Assembly: GCF_901709675.1 (NCBI RefSeq)
Contig: NC_051093.1
Coordinates: 2,501,053 to 2,565,052, forward strand
Direction: 5' to 3'
From: Syngnathus acus
Taxonomy: Eukaryota > Chordata > Actinopteri > Syngnathiformes > Syngnathidae
DNA: 64,000 nucleotides
Shown: positions 25,601-54,399 of the stretch, piece after piece
How positions within the stretch are numbered: position 1 is the first letter of the stretch
How the letters are laid out: the number at the start of each line of letters is the position of its first letter
Notes under the pieces: model-generated
What the model saw: the letters and a program-made list of their open reading frames with translations, nothing else
Databases searched by the model: none
Told to the model about the DNA's origin: nothing
Translations under genes and position numbers: made by a program

Positions 25601-27472
25601 TCAGGGTTAGCGGGCAGCTAGCGTGCCGCGGGCTCCGCCTCCCGGCCTCGCCCCAAGGCCTCGTCACGCCGCTCGCCGCCCGGCTATCCTCAGTCAACTC
25701 TCGGACAGCACGAGCACGCTCGTGTGGAGATTTTCAATCGGCAAATTCTGACTTGTTGGTGTCACCTTGACAAACTTCCCATCATTTCTTCTTTTTGAAC
25801 AACTAGCTTGCTCATTGCAACGCTCACAAACTTGCTAATCAGCTGGCTCATGAACTAAAATTGACTCACGAACAAGCTAACTGACAAACTTGCTTGTTTA
25901 TCAACATTTTCTTACTCTCATTAAGTAAGCTAAGTCACTAATTAGCTCAATAATTAACACACTCATTAGCTCACTCACTAACTAGTGTCAGCCACTAACT
26001 AGGCGCCAACGCCCTAACCCTCCCCCCCTCGCCCAAATTGCGTAGCTCCAATTGAGATTGACGACCTTTCAGCGTCACCTGATTATTCAAGCACGTCAAT
26101 GCCATGTCCTGTGAAGCGAACCTCCTCCAATGATGTCTCCTTGGAGCGTCCGGTGCGTGTGTATGTGTTTGTCTGTGAGACGGTCCTCAGAGGGCTGTTA
26201 AGTTGAAGCATCAAGGTCATTGGCAGGCCTGCAAAGCAAAGATAAATCACACTGGCTGCTGCTAACATAGCTAGCACGCTCAATTGTCCACACGTGGGCG
26301 TGTGTGGCGTGTGCGGCATGTGCGTGTGACGACTTTATCCTGACGGATATCCGACTGCTGTTGTCAGAATGAGAGCGCTTGATGGACGAGGGAGTCATGT
26401 GGACATCGCAGGTGGTTGGAGACATTCTTCCTCATGTCTCATCATTAAGAATGTAGCAAGCTTGAAATAATAACCTTTGGATTGAAACGTCACGTGCTGT
26501 GGGCGAGTGGTTGGCCATTACTCATTCATGAAGTAACCTAATGACTGACTTGCTAACAGGGTATCTGACAATTTTCAATACGTTTGTCATTATTATATTA
26601 TTTCACATTTAAAATAAGGCCCCCTTAACCTAACCTAAAGCCAACTACCAACCGGTTGACCTGCCCAATGTAATGTTTGTATGTGCTTCCTTGTCTTTTC
26701 CCCTCCAGCGTTCACCATGATGATCATCCTGGCGCTCCTGCGCATCGGCAAGGGCGAAGGCGAGGGCCGCCCCTCCGCCGCCTCCCTGGCGGGCGTGCCC
26801 AATCTCTTTGGGGTCTGCGTCTACTCCTTCATGTGCCAGCACTCGCTGCCCTCGGTGGTGACGCCCATCTCCGAGAAGAAGCGCGTGGGCGTGCTGGCGC
26901 TGGCCAACTACGTGCTGATCCTGGGCTTCTACGCGCTGCTCTCCTTCACCGCCATCTTCTGCTTCGACAGCGCGCTCCTCCATGACATGTACACGCTCAA
27001 CTTCACGGACAACTGCCACGTCCTGGACGTGGCGGCGCTTCGCTACTTCCTGGGCCTTTTCCCCGTCTTCACCATCAGCACCAACTTCCCCATCATCGCC
27101 GTCACCTTGCGCAACAACTGGAAGACGCTCTTCCACCGTGAGGGCGGCACCTACCCGTGGGTGGTGGACCGGGTGGTTTTCCCGCTCATCACGCTGGTGC
27201 CGCCCATCCTGGTGGCCTTTTGCACGCACAATCTGGAGTCGCTGGTGGGCATCACGGGCGCCTACGCCGGCACGGGCATCCAGTACGTGGTGCCCGCCCT
27301 GCTGGTCTATCACGCCCGCCGCCATGTGGAACCCATCACGGCCCGGCGTGCCGTCAACACGCACCGCTCGCCCTTCCGCCACGCTGCCTGGGTGTGGTTC
27401 GTGCTGCTGTGGGCTGTCTTCTGCCTCATGTTCGTCACCGCCAACATCATTCTGACCGACGCCAAGAAGTGA
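16601..27472 (+). CDS. tmem104: Tmem104, multi-pass amino-acid-transporter-like protein
   Basis: TMEM104 is a poorly characterised vertebrate protein of the amino acid/auxin permease (SLC32/36/38-like) fold. Exons: 16601-16645, 16924-17045, 17142-17223, 17297-17387, 17506-17589, 20519-20618, 21185-21281, 24594-24687, 26709-27472; phases match, giving 492 aa. It starts MAGGITETGEPYSAF and enters the first helix pair (GLVYMFNLIVGTGALTMPRAF, with the unwound GTGALTMP motif). An acidic cytosolic loop (about 95-135), an extracellular loop with paired cysteines and YNDTDACWG (about 175-210), and the large last exon with six or more hydrophobic segments follow. That exon includes FGVCVYSFMCQHSLPS, FTISTNFPI and a TANIIL end. 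Length equals the mammalian protein. Introns 5-8 are large (1-3 kb). ATTAAA near 28058 may end the transcript. Adjacent to grin2c tail-to-tail. Confidence 0.95.
17590..20518. other. Large intron 5 of tmem104, non-coding
   Basis: No coding sequence seen. The first third (about 17860-18400) is very AT-rich. The part from about 19560 to 20400 is of higher complexity, with homeodomain-like TAAT/ATTA words and a perfect ACGTGCACGT palindrome near 20305. This could be conserved regulatory sequence, but no alignment was available. Confidence 0.4.
24840..25110 (-). repeat. Dispersed repeat family X, two adjacent units in tmem104 intron 8
   Basis: On the minus strand, a TTGGTGGGTCT or TTTGTGGGTCT word is followed about 20 bp later by a GTCTACCAAATTTCA-like word, and this occurs twice. 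The plus-strand copies near 30330, 30480 and 58665 have the same two words at the same spacing. Unnamed; likely an old short interspersed element. Confidence 0.5.
25800..25995 (+). repeat. Degenerate tandem repeat of AGCTCACTCACTAACT-like words
   Basis: Within tmem104 intron 8, short words such as GCTCATTAGCTCACT, ACTAACTAG and CAAACTTGCT recur irregularly for about 200 bp. There is no coding capacity. Confidence 0.55.
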
Positions 27473-28184
27473 CGTGCTAGCTAGGTGCCTTTTTGGTTTT
27501 CACAGACGTCTACCTAATTTTTCAAGACGGGCAAAAGCTTTTGTGTTGTTTGACAGACTAAACCTGAAGCGTGCTGTTTTTCTTCCAAGGAGTGACGTCA
27601 ACCAACCGTTTCGGAGTTCCACATGCATCACAGATGAATCTTGTTTGTAGCGCCTCCTGATTGGCCGAATTGTTTCAACTTATCACCCCAATGTCTCAAT
27701 GACGTTGTACTTTTGGTTTCCTTTCCTTTTTTTGTGTGTGTGCGTGCGTGTGAGTGAGTGAGCAAGTGAGCGAGCGAGTGAGCGAGTGAGCGAGTGAGTG
27801 AGTGACGAAAGAAAACCATCAGGCAGAGAGGTATCCGTGTAGTTAATAGGATATGCTGACGTTTCCAAATAAGGCCAGGCGGGAGAAAGTGAACGCCTGG
27901 GAAATGGTTGCTGTGGCAACAGTGGTGCCTTTTCATTGGATGTTTGTGCTCGTTGTTTTCATTGACACCAAAGTGGACCAAAGTGTTTGTGTCATGACAT
28001 CTACCTTTGTCTTGAGAGTTTGATGCTTTTAATATAATTTGAATGAATCACAAAGAGATTAAAATTGATATTTGTTATTAATCCAATGCCTTTGTTTTCA
28101 TTTATTTATTTCTAAAAAAAGAAAAGCTTTACATGGTCATTTGTTTCTTACAAAAAAGTCATTCTTTACAAAATCAAAGGCCTT
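27473..28184. other. tmem104 3' flank with GAGT/GAGC microsatellite
   Basis: Probable 3' UTR of tmem104. A GTGAGTGAGCGAGC-type tetranucleotide tract occupies about 27748-27805, and polyadenylation-like ATTAAA lies near 28058. No gene was found. Confidence 0.5.
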
Positions 28185-28605
28185 GATTTGGAGCGCTAAC
28201 CCTAGTTTTTGACCCCGGTTTGAAGCGCTGACCCTGATTTGGAACACTAACCTTAGTTTTTGACCCCATTAACCCCGAACCAGTTGACCCCGATTTGGAA
28301 CGCTAACCCAAGTTTTTGACCCCTGTTCCATGCGCTAACCCGAATTTGAAGCATTAACCCTAGTTTTTGAACTCGTTGACCCCGATTTTGGAACGCTAAC
28401 CAGTCTTTGAACCCGTTGACCCCGATTTGGAACACTAACCCTAGTGTTTGAACCCGTTGACCCCGTTGTGGAACGCTAATCCTAATTTTTTACCCCAGTA
28501 TCACGCGCTAACCCTAAATTGAAACACTAACCCGAGTGTTTGACCCCAGTTTGAAACGCTAACCCTAATTTGAAACACTAACCCTAGTTTTTGAACCCTT
28601 TGACT
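28185..28605 (+). repeat. Minisatellite with unit of about 30-35 bp
   Basis: About 12-14 imperfect units are built from CGCTAACCCTAGTTTTTGACCC alternating with CGATTTGGAA or GTTTGAAG. Many units carry TAACCCTA, so it resembles degenerate interstitial telomere-like sequence. A small outpost of the same words lies at about 30433-30476. Confidence 0.9.
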
Positions 28606-28786
28606 AAGTAGTGATTTTTGGCACGAGCAACATGGGCGGCATTTTTTTTTATGTCACATGGGGGCTGTCTGGAAGCAGGTGACCGAACTTGGAGGTGGTG
28701 TTGATGAACGTCAGGTCGATCTTTCCCAAAGCGCGACGGCTTGTCTGGACCAGCAGAGACTACAAGAACAAATATAACCATCGCGC

Positions 28787-31957
<3,171 letters not shown>

Positions 31958-31963
31958 TTTATT
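31958..31963 (-). terminator. Candidate grin2c polyadenylation signal
   Basis: AATAAA on the minus strand, 78 bp after the grin2c stop codon. A second AATAAA at 31458-31463 would give a longer 3' UTR. Signal only. Confidence 0.4.
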
Positions 31964-32040
31964 GCACGGAGAACCGAGAGGCGAGCTCTCAAAATACACT
32001 GGTGGTGCTCACGTTCATTTTTTTTTTTTTTTTTGCTTTG

Positions 32041-45112
<13,072 letters not shown>

Positions 45113-48100
45113 CTCAGTCACCTACTGCCTGCAGGAAGGAGTCGACAGACACATTTTTTACTTTATTGGTTCTCAACACTGCGGGATTGTTTTTCCTTTG
45201 GTCCCGCCCACTCCAAAGTCAGTTAAAGCATAAAGTGGACCCTTCTGTGGTATGTTGCGCAAATACGCAGTAATCCACATCGCAGCTCGTTGTCTTATTT
45301 TAGAGGCCCGCTGCCGCTTGTTGTGGCCATTAACGGCGGCTCAGCGCCGTATTTTTAGAGTGTGGGGCGGCGTGCGGCGGCGTGGGGCAGATGACCGGGG
45401 CTCTTAGGGTGGCATCTGCCGCCTCGCTGCTGTTGTGCTGTGCGTTCCAACACAACAGATGGTGGCCAGTGTTTAATGCAACAAATGGAGAACAAGAGGA
45501 TTTGTGCCCCCCCCCCCCCATGCCAGCCCACTCTCTCTCGTGACATTACGCTTGAGGCTGTTGCTTAATTTTTCAAACTTAATCTGCCAACGGTCTGCTT
45601 GTCATGAACTGACATCGTTACCACAAGTCCTCAAACTTTTTGGCTTCCAAAGGAAACTTTCTTCCAAATGATCAAAACGCCAATTAAATCTAATGGCCGC
45701 GTGTTACCCTAAATACCCCATGAAATTGAAAAGTCATTATAGTATAATAAATTCATTATTTTGGAAGAACAAAGTTGAAATTTCTCCGGAAAAAGTTTAC
45801 AAGGAAAGAATTTTTTTGCCAGAATCATAAACTCGTAATTTTATGTAAATAAAATGTTTATAAGTTTATTATTATTATTTGTATTGTATGTATTACATGT
45901 TTTTATCAAAATCAAGTTCGTATAGTGGTTCAGAAAATGAAGTGATATTCCTGGCAGACCCCCGGTGCGCCCCGGGAGCTCGAGAAACACAAATGTCTAC
46001 AATCGCTGGCAGCAAACATTTGTTTTGATTCCCCGTCGGTGGCTCCTCATCGAAATGACTCTCCTGAAAGGGCCAACCAAGTTGGCCTTCACACTAATCC
46101 CAGCTCTTTGTGCGACCTTGCTAATGGACTGGATTTTCCAGCGCTAGCTAACGTAATTTACTGCTTTGAAAACTCGGATTGCAGCGTTGTCGGGGACGTC
46201 GGCAGAACGCCCGCAATGTCAACGTGGCGTCGGGCGGCGTCAGGCGGCCCTGAGGGAGCGCGGCACGCCGGTTCCCCCATTAGAGATGCGACCCGGCATG
46301 TAATGGCGTCCCGGTGGGGGGACCATATTGTAATCCCTCGGTAATCCCCGTCAAGCGTCACAGCCCCGCGGCTTGATTGTAGCGCAGGAGATTTGGCGAG
46401 CGCTGCACGGAAGGTAATTGAGTGCAAGAAGACGTGGCAGAGAAGGTCCCCAACTAAACTCCAACAACACCAAAGAGAGTATATTGTAAATATTTTTTGG
46501 AGTCATGAGCAACAAAACTGGTTCACCGTTGTGACAATCTGGGCCTCATGTCTCACCGCTCAAAAAAAAAAAAAATTGCCCCGTCAAAGTCAACTGTAAT
46601 TATGCGATGCGCGCTTGGCGACGATGAGCTCTTGTCAGCGAGTTATTGATGACTCATTCCCTGTTTGGTTTAATTCCGCATCCGTGTTCGACCTTGCCGC
46701 GTTTGGCTGTCTTGATTGAGCGCGTGCAAGGTCGGCAGCCTTTTAAGCATTTGGACCACGTCGCACGCTCGCCCGTCAAAAGCATTAACCCGCAAACGAT
46801 TGCCGTGCTGTCGCAGCTGAAACGTGGATCATGTCATTGCGCAGAACCTTCGACTTTCCCGCTCTGTCAATCAGAACTTCACAGGCTAAACAACATTTTA
46901 AAAAATTATTTAATAATGGATCTAAAATGATGTAAAGTGCGGCGTATACAAAATTAAGGTATTGCTTGTCGGTATCGGTTTGGAGAAGCAGCAAATTATC
47001 GGAAAAAAAATCGTTTCTCGCGCATCACAGGTTTTTACCATGGGCTCGTTGTGTTTCAGCTGTTTCATGGCCGCGTGCTTTTAAGCATGTTGACCACGTA
47101 TGTGATCTTTGTTTGTGCCCCTCCCCTCCAAAGGCATTACGGTACCGTCGCAGGCAAAACACGAGCTAATATCATTGTGTTCACTCGCTCCCCCGCGGTG
47201 ACGGCTAATCAGGTTAGCAGATGATTTACGGAGGATCACGTGTAAGGCGTCGCATGGACACCGTCCCATGCATGTTGGACGTCTTTTAGGAGCGTGCCGG
47301 TGTGTGACGTGACCGCAAAGACAATGATGGCAATACTTTGCTAAACATGCTCCTGCTATATCGAGTTTTACGCTCGAGCTTTTAAATGCAGAAATGTTTG
47401 ATTATGTTTACGCGCATCCCTGCAAAATCATTGATAGTAAATTCCAAACTGTGGCTGAGAAGCACTGCCCTAAAAAATTTAATAAAAAACACGTTCATGA
47501 AGCCTGACGGGGGGTCAAAAGTCAGCCGGGACATCCCTTTTGGAAAGTCGAGATGCATGACCGGCGCCGGTGCCGCCATTTTGTCCGTCACGAACCCGGG
47601 ACTGAAATAGATGGAAGTGGTCGCTTGGTTGTGCTTTCATCTCGCCGCCCCGCCGCACAAATTTCACGCTTTGACAGCGAGCGACACTTCATGAAAGTCA
47701 GCGTTGGCAAATGGACAAAATGAACAAAAAAAAAAAAAAAAGATGGAGGGTGTGCTGTTAGGCTGAGGAAACATCTTTGCCATTTATTTGTGATGAGTGA
47801 AAACCAACAGACGTGTGTCTCTTTAGTCACGATAAAAATAGGAAGGACAAAAGGTTGTTTCCTTGAAGAGATGAAATCGTTTCCTGACACGAATGCTAAT
47901 ATTTCCTTTTTTTTTTCTTTTCTTCTTTTTTAGAATGATCTAATCCTTCTTGGTTGTAATTATATTTGGCTTATTTGATGTTGATCCAATCTGTCCTGCA
48001 GGCAAAGTTAAATTGAGCGACAAGGAGACAAACAACATTTTTAAAATAATCTCAAGTATATTTGGATGTGGCACCACAGCTCACCCTTTTTTTTTTTTTT

Positions 48101-51100
48101 TAGTCAAGTCCGAATCAAGGTCAAATTGCGACTCAAGTCTTCCTTGATTTCGGGGTCGAATTTGATAGCAATCAGAGAAAATTGCAAGGACAACACTCGT
48201 TTGTTTCAGCTTTGTGTCTGTCCGTGCTTCTTGAGCCGTATTTTGTACAATACCGCCAACACGCATTATGTCGCTGACCGATTGGACGTTTCCCCCTGCG
48301 GAAATGTGACACAGCTTCGCCACGTATCAGATGGAGCGCTCTCTTGCATCATTGCCTGTGGATAAAAAATGAGTCGGGAAAATGTAATCAGAGGACATAT
48401 TTCCTCACAATGCTTGGAAGGAGCGACGATATTGTCTCGTCCATTCAAAGCACGTCGATAAAGACCGAAGGGAAAATGACTGCCGAGGCCTTTGACTGTT
48501 ACGTACATTTATGGAGCTGGACTGATAGCTGGACGTGGAAATGGAAGATTTTGGATAAGCAAAATATGGACAACCGTTCCCGCTGGAAATGTGAATTGGA
48601 CAATTGAGGAGAAAATCACAAGGTGGCCTTGGGAAGCCATTACGGGGCTAATTTTAGCGCTTGAAGGTTTTGGCCAAAACCAAACATTGCTGGGCGTGAA
48701 AGTGTGACAAATAGACGATCTGAATGTTCCAGATGATTATTTTCAGCAGTTGAGACAAAACTGGGTGAACGAGTCGATGGTGTTGCAGGAAAGGCAACAG
48801 GAAGTCAGCCATTTTTTTTTTTTGTTATGCTAATTCCAACACGTACGAGGGAATTCAAAGAAACAAGCCCCAGTCGGAAGCGATTTTTCTCGACAGACGA
48901 GTGACAGGAAGCTTTCTCGACATGGCCTCCGATTGGCCGAGAACACGAGAGCCGTTCAGCGCTTTGCTTCGCTTGCTCCATTCGGCGCACGCGAGCGCTG
49001 CTACTTGGTATTCTGTCGTTTGTTTCCCCGCAAAGCTCAGCCATCTATTATGGTGACCCTCTCCTTTCAACTTGTCTATTTCTTTATCTGATGTCGGCGA
49101 CAAAACACCAGCGCCATCGGTCGATGAGTCGCGGCGGCGCTGTCAAGTCCCGATCCAGATCGTTAATGTGAAGCTGCGGCGGGAAAAAGGCTTTCTGGCG
49201 TGTCATCGCCGCCGCGCCTCGTCTTTAATGGCGTCTTTTATATTCCGGGCATCGGGCCCGCGCCGCAGTCATTTTAACAATGCACACCTGTCGCCCCTTC
49301 TGCTACCTGATTGATCGCGGATCGGCGGCTGGCCGGGTCCTTCGTCATCGATATCTTGTTGCTCTTTAACGCAGACAGCCTAAAACCAAAAGTACCTTTG
49401 CAACGCCGTTTGCTCCTATTCCGCTTTGAGGATGATGACGACATTGTTCAACCTCCGGATTGTTTAGATTTACAATCGGAATGAAGGGAAATTAATCGCG
49501 TTTGAAAGTTCTATATTTCAGTCGGTTTGTTTTATAGCAGGTCGTGAAAAAAGTGGCAATTTAGCGTCACTCACTGGTCTTGTAAACGTAATTCAAATCG
49601 AGGAGCAATCAGACACCATTGCTACGAGGATTTGATCTTTGAAGGGGGAAACTGGAAATGGCCCAAAAACCATCATGGCAGACTTCCCGGGTCTTTTAAC
49701 AGACATTTTCCTGACATCTTTACCAAATTTTATGACAGTAAGGCATAAATTGCATCATTTTTCCCCCTTCCGTGACATCACAGCGCCGTCTGATCAGAGT
49801 CAACTCGTTTTACAATCCGAAAAATGCAAAAGTCCCTCTGGGTTCATCGCCGGCATATCTCGCGGCCATCTTATCGTTTGTGTTCTTAATTCATTAGAAG
49901 ACCTCCTAACACCGGCGAGAGGCCGCTTTGCGCTTTTAATCAAAGCCATTAAGACGTCGGCTGGGGGCACCTCGGCCACGACGCACAAAGCGCAACGTGC
50001 CTCTTCATTAAGCGGACAAGATGCAATTTAGTGTTATTGGATCTAAGCCGGTCGGCCCGGGCTGAAATCAAGCAAAATGTGATCTTTACGAGTGCCAATA
50101 AAGGCCGGTGATGTGCGCGCGTGCGGCGCTGGGGGCTTTGCTCCCGTAAATATTCATTTTGATTCCTTTGGAGGCTGCTCGGGCCGTGTAGGGCTTTCGC
50201 GAGTCTCCGAGAAAGACGAGCCAAAGACAAAGAAAGACGAGCCGCCTCTTTTGTGGCCCATTGAACAGATTGCGCGCCGACGTGTTTGTTGGCTGCGGAT
50301 TATCGCGCTCAGCGTAATCCATTTCCCCGCTAACACGTTGCTTTGATGTTTACCTGAAGCTTAGCGGCCCGAACCTGGCGCTCGCCCATGGCGATATGAA
50401 TACTCCCACTTTGACCTGCCGCCGGCGGCCATGTTGTGTTTACGTAGCGGAGATAAGTGTAAGGCCAGTGTTAATCTGATAGGGTGGCTGCCCGTCCAGA
50501 AGCGGAGAGCCGGCCCACCCTGCCGTCTCTCCGCCCCCCTGTCGCCGGTGCAGCTGTCACCGCCGACTGGACGGCTGCTTGCACACATGCAAGTGACCCC
50601 AGACACGCACACGCGCGCACACACGGCCAGTAATCCACATATGAGCAGACCACTTTTGTCTTAATCTGTGTCAGAGCGAGCGAGTAATTCTGTATTTTGA
50701 ATTATTTCTTTATTTCTTTATTTTCAAACGGCAGCCGGTGAAATGGAGTCTCATGCGTTTCTCCCGTCTGAGGGATTTCCTCTCAAAATTCCAAAGCCGA
50801 TTTTCACCTGACTTGGTGGAGTCAAATTTATTTTGGGACAAATCGAGTTGACGTCAGAGCTCTTCTCAACTATAATGAGACTTCTTCTTGTGACTGTCAC
50901 GTCTACCAAGTTTCACGTTGACATCAAACCGGGTCTGAATTTGTTGACTCTGTTGGCCGCCATTACAAAGCTGGCAGGGAGCGAGCCGTGACGCTCGGCG
51001 ACCAGAACAATGATGGAGATGCCTGTTAACCATCCCTCCCCCCCTCCCCTCCCTCCTCAGCCTGTGGCGTGTCGGATTTGGTTCTCAGCGGGGACACTGC

Positions 51101-51682
51101 GTTGGAGGAGGTGCGAGCGATGCCGCGCTCTGAATTTCAATGGGCCGGGAACTCGAGCGTGCCCGTGAGCGCGGCCATAAACTCCGGCGAGGCCAGAAAG
51201 CTCGACCTGACACTTGACAACATGTCCCCCCCTTTGGTGGTATCACACCGCCCCACCTCCAAACCTGCTACACGATCAGCATTGAAGGTGTGTTTACACA
51301 CATTGGCAAATTTTGCCGGACGGGCGCCATGCTCGAAGAGGCGTAATGATGAGCCATTCGTCAGCTGCCGGAGTGCCCCGCCTCTGTTTACACGCCCTCT
51401 TCATACTCAGGTGAAACAAGTCGTATTTTATCCCCGTTTCATTAGCGCCTTGTCATTTGAGTTAGTGCTTCGGCAGCATCCTTCTCGGCTTTCACTTTGT
51501 TTTTCACCACAGAGGATTTGACGAATAATCTGTGTGGCTTTCACAGGTCATCCATGTCGGGATTGAACGGAGGACACCAAATTGTTTTATGAACGGAAAA
51601 AAAATATTCTCCTCCTCACGTTTCTCAAAACTTTAGGGGCACTGCACCGCCCACGACGCCCTCCCTGCAAGGCCTTTCAAAA
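45113..51682. other. Non-coding region upstream of grin2c (first part)
   Basis: No coding exon was found on either strand. An acceptor CTTCCTGCAG ends at 45129, just before the grin2c start, so one or more untranslated grin2c exons should lie further up. Simple runs include a C13 tract near 45511, A runs near 46562 and 47727, and T runs near 47910, 48088 and 48812. A possible family X copy lies around 50790-50960. Confidence 0.45.
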
Positions 51683-51819
51683 CGTCCATCCATCCATCCA
51701 TCCATCCATCCATTTACTGTACCGCTGTATCCCCACGGGGGTCGCTTGCTGGAGCCTATCCCAGCTGTCATCGGGCAGTAGGCGGGGGACACCCTGAACC
51801 GGTTGCCAGCCAATTGCAG
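51683..51819 (-). repeat. SINE tail copy (antisense, 5'-truncated)
   Basis: On the plus strand it starts with (TCCA)n and runs through GCTGGAGCCTATCCCAGCTG, TCGGGCAGTAGGCGGGGG and ACACCCTGAACCGG to GGTTGCCAGCCAATTGCAG. On the minus strand that is the 3' half of the same percomorph SINE whose 5' half lies at 12604-12843. The two overlap in about 20 bp around ATTGGCTGGCAAC. Confidence 0.85.
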
Positions 51820-54065
51820 CCTTTCAAAATGTGTCTGTGTTAAATTAAAATGTTACACTTGCAAACGTGACATTAAATTCTGCAACGACACCCGAAATCC
51901 TCAAATTAGCAAAAACCCGCGAACAAGTTTGCCGAGAGACAATTTTTAGTGTCAGTGCCTTCTTCTTTAGTCATTGGCGAGTGTTCGAAACGCACGCTAC
52001 TGGCACCTACAGGATTTAAGCAGTACTGGAACAACTCAAACCGGGTCAACTTGTGTCTCTGAGTTGCTTTGCATTCAGCAAACACTCATCAGCTTCAACT
52101 TCATTAATATTTGAAGTTCCTTCCAAATTTAGATCTGTCATATTGTGCCACCTTAACCAAGCTTTCAGTGTTCGGATCAATTAGTCTGGTGACCAACGGC
52201 GGCGCTTTGCTATCGATTGCTGCTCCTGCTGAGAGCTTGTCAGGAGCCACAAGTGGCGGAGCGGAGCCTTCAAGCTTCACGGGATGCTCTCACATGGTGA
52301 CAAAGTGCCTCTTGGCACTCAATGAACTGCTCCGACTGTTTACGGTGACTCATCGATCTACTTCTGACCACCGGCGCCGCCGGCCACCCGCTAAGTTACA
52401 GCAACAGTTTGCGCACAGAATCTGCAGGATGTCCGATTCCCTGCAGAGGACTCGAATTCCTCCACAACTTAAATTTCCATGTGACTTTCTGAAGTGCATC
52501 TCTTCAAGAGAAGGTTCTTACCTGTGTCGGCGATCCTCATCCAGCCCGGAACTGTCAGCGCTCATTCCTCTCCTTGAGCCTCCGCTTAATTCGCCTGTCT
52601 GGCTGGCTCTCTCTCTCTCTCTCTATCCTTCGCCCTTTCCGGCGTCTTCGTTTTCCTCCTCCTGCACTTGTTTGAGTCTATTTGAGTAGCAGCAACAGAG
52701 GAGCCCGCTGTGACGGTGGTGGCATGGTTTCCAGCATTTTGGCAGAAGGTCACATTATCTCTGGCTGCTGAGGAGGAGAGAAAGGGGAGGTGGGGGCCGG
52801 GGGGGTGATGCGGCGTGATGGAGCGATATCACAGCGTGCAAATTAACACATGGTGGCTCTTCACACTCACTTTTGGCTAAATAGTCCGCTTGGGAAGGTG
52901 AGACATGTGGCTCAAGGAAGAGATTGCAGGTAAAAGGTCCCCGGGTGCTCTGAGCACTCAAAGGTTTTTATTTGAAAGCTGTTCGGCCACCTCCAGGGGA
53001 AAAACAATTCCAGTCTTGGCTCGGATGCTTGGAAGGGAAACAGACCTGCAAAGAGCTGCCAGGAACTTAGCAAAACAAATCCTCCTCTGAGCGGTACTCC
53101 ATCTTGGTGTAGGGACACCTGTCCTTCTCAGGCTGATGCTTCAGGGTGACCCCCGCTCCCCGTCGTCCAGCCTCCCCTCCTCGCCCTCCCCCGTCGCTCC
53201 AGCTCCATCAAAGCGAGCCGGACAGATGGCGACGGTGCGGGGGACAGATGTGAGCAAGACCGCCGTCTGACTTGGGAAGATTCCTTTCAACTGTTTTTTG
53301 GTGGGGGGGGTCTTGATGCCTTACTTCCTGTCCCGTCTTTGGTTTCTCTCTCGGCCCCCCGTCCCACCTGTGCCCCGCTGTCCAGCATCAGCAGGGCTCT
53401 CGCAATCCTGACAGCAACACGGCGGCAGCGTGTCACAGGAAGGGCTTGTGAGCTCTAATGATTACGGAGTACGGATTTATTCTTCGCCCTCCCTCCTCTA
53501 CGCTCGCCTCCCTCCTCTCCGTGTATTCCCCCCTCCCTCCCGGACGCTCTGCAACTCCACGGACACTTTTCTTTCTCCCCTCCCGTCGCCGTCGAATGCG
53601 TCATGACTATCGCTCGGAGGCGTTCTGCTACAGGTCCGACTGTAGCTCCGATCAACAGGTTTGCCCTTGACTCCGCTCTCTCTGGGAATCGTCCTCTCGG
53701 GGTGGGTGACCCATCAAGGACTAATTCTGTCAGGTCGATTCCAACTGGTCTGGTTAAAATTTTTCCCACTCAAGGCGGGTGTCGTCACTGGCGGGCCAGG
53801 ATTAATGACTGCGAACAAAAGTCTGGTTAGAGATCATGTGAATCAAGACATGAGTCAACAAACCCCTTACACAATGGCATTTGTTTGCCCCACCCCCCTC
53901 CCAACATTTAATTACAGCTAGCATTAAGTATCGGGTCTTAAAGCTTCAAACCCTGGTCTCGCCATTCCTTTACATGTGTACTTTGTCTGGCTTTAGCTCA
54001 AATTTGGAGGTCCACTTTAACACGCAGAAATCAAATTAAAAAATTAACAACTTTGATGGTGAAAG
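51820..54065. other. Non-coding region upstream of grin2c (second part)
   Basis: No gene seen. CT-rich and GC-rich stretches (about 52540-53600) include CTCTCTCTCT near 52609 and many C/G runs, which could hold an untranslated first exon or promoter. Open frames here are composition-driven. Confidence 0.4.
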
Positions 54066-54073
54066 GCTTATAA

Positions 54074-54399
54074 GACAGGTATCAAACTCAAGGCCCGGGG
54101 GCCAGTTGCGGCCCGCCACATCATTTTATGTGGCCCGCGAAGACAAATTGTGCATCAAATTCATGTCATTACTAGAACTGCAAATTGTCTTCACTTTTAA
54201 TATCTTTTTTTAAAAAATATTTGACCAGTTTTTACTCGTCTGATTTGAAAACGAGTTATTTGTCAGTTTGTTTTGTAGCTTTTACTGTATATAATATGAG
54301 GTGTTCATACATTTATTTGGGTTGACAGTCATAATGGCCCTCCGAAAGAAGCTATGACTACAATGCGGCCCGTGAAAAAAAATCAGTTTGACACCCCTG
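54074..54399 (+). mobile_element. 326-bp non-autonomous hAT transposon (MITE) with intact 8-bp target duplication
   Basis: Terminal inverted repeats of 15 bp (GACAGGTATCAAACT on the left; the right end, reverse-complemented, reads CAGGGGTGTCAAACT) match at 11 of 15 positions. The flanks carry a perfect direct repeat GCTTATAA at 54066-54073 and 54400-54407, the 8-bp length diagnostic of hAT. The inside is non-coding, with subterminal GGCCCG words. A truncated relative lies at 6680-6855. Confidence 0.9.

Noticed and set aside
26645-27382. 245-aa minus-strand open frame
   Set aside because: It is the antisense of the GC-rich last exon of tmem104. Its His/Gly/Asp/Glu-rich composition mirrors the coding strand and matches no family.
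28185-28605. CRISPR-like array
   Set aside because: The units are contiguous and imperfect, without unique spacers, and the context is a vertebrate genome; this is a minisatellite.
45113-45121. grin2c start three codons upstream (MTEMGV)
   Set aside because: The upstream codon is GTG, not ATG; the first real ATG in frame is at 45112.
51069-51521. 150-aa plus-strand open frame
   Set aside because: No family resemblance; it arises in GC-richer intergenic DNA and has no start context or neighbouring exons.
52111-52689. 192-aa plus-strand open frame upstream of grin2c
   Set aside because: No recognisable domain, Ser/Leu/Pro-rich low-complexity end over a CT-rich tract, and no splice or promoter support.
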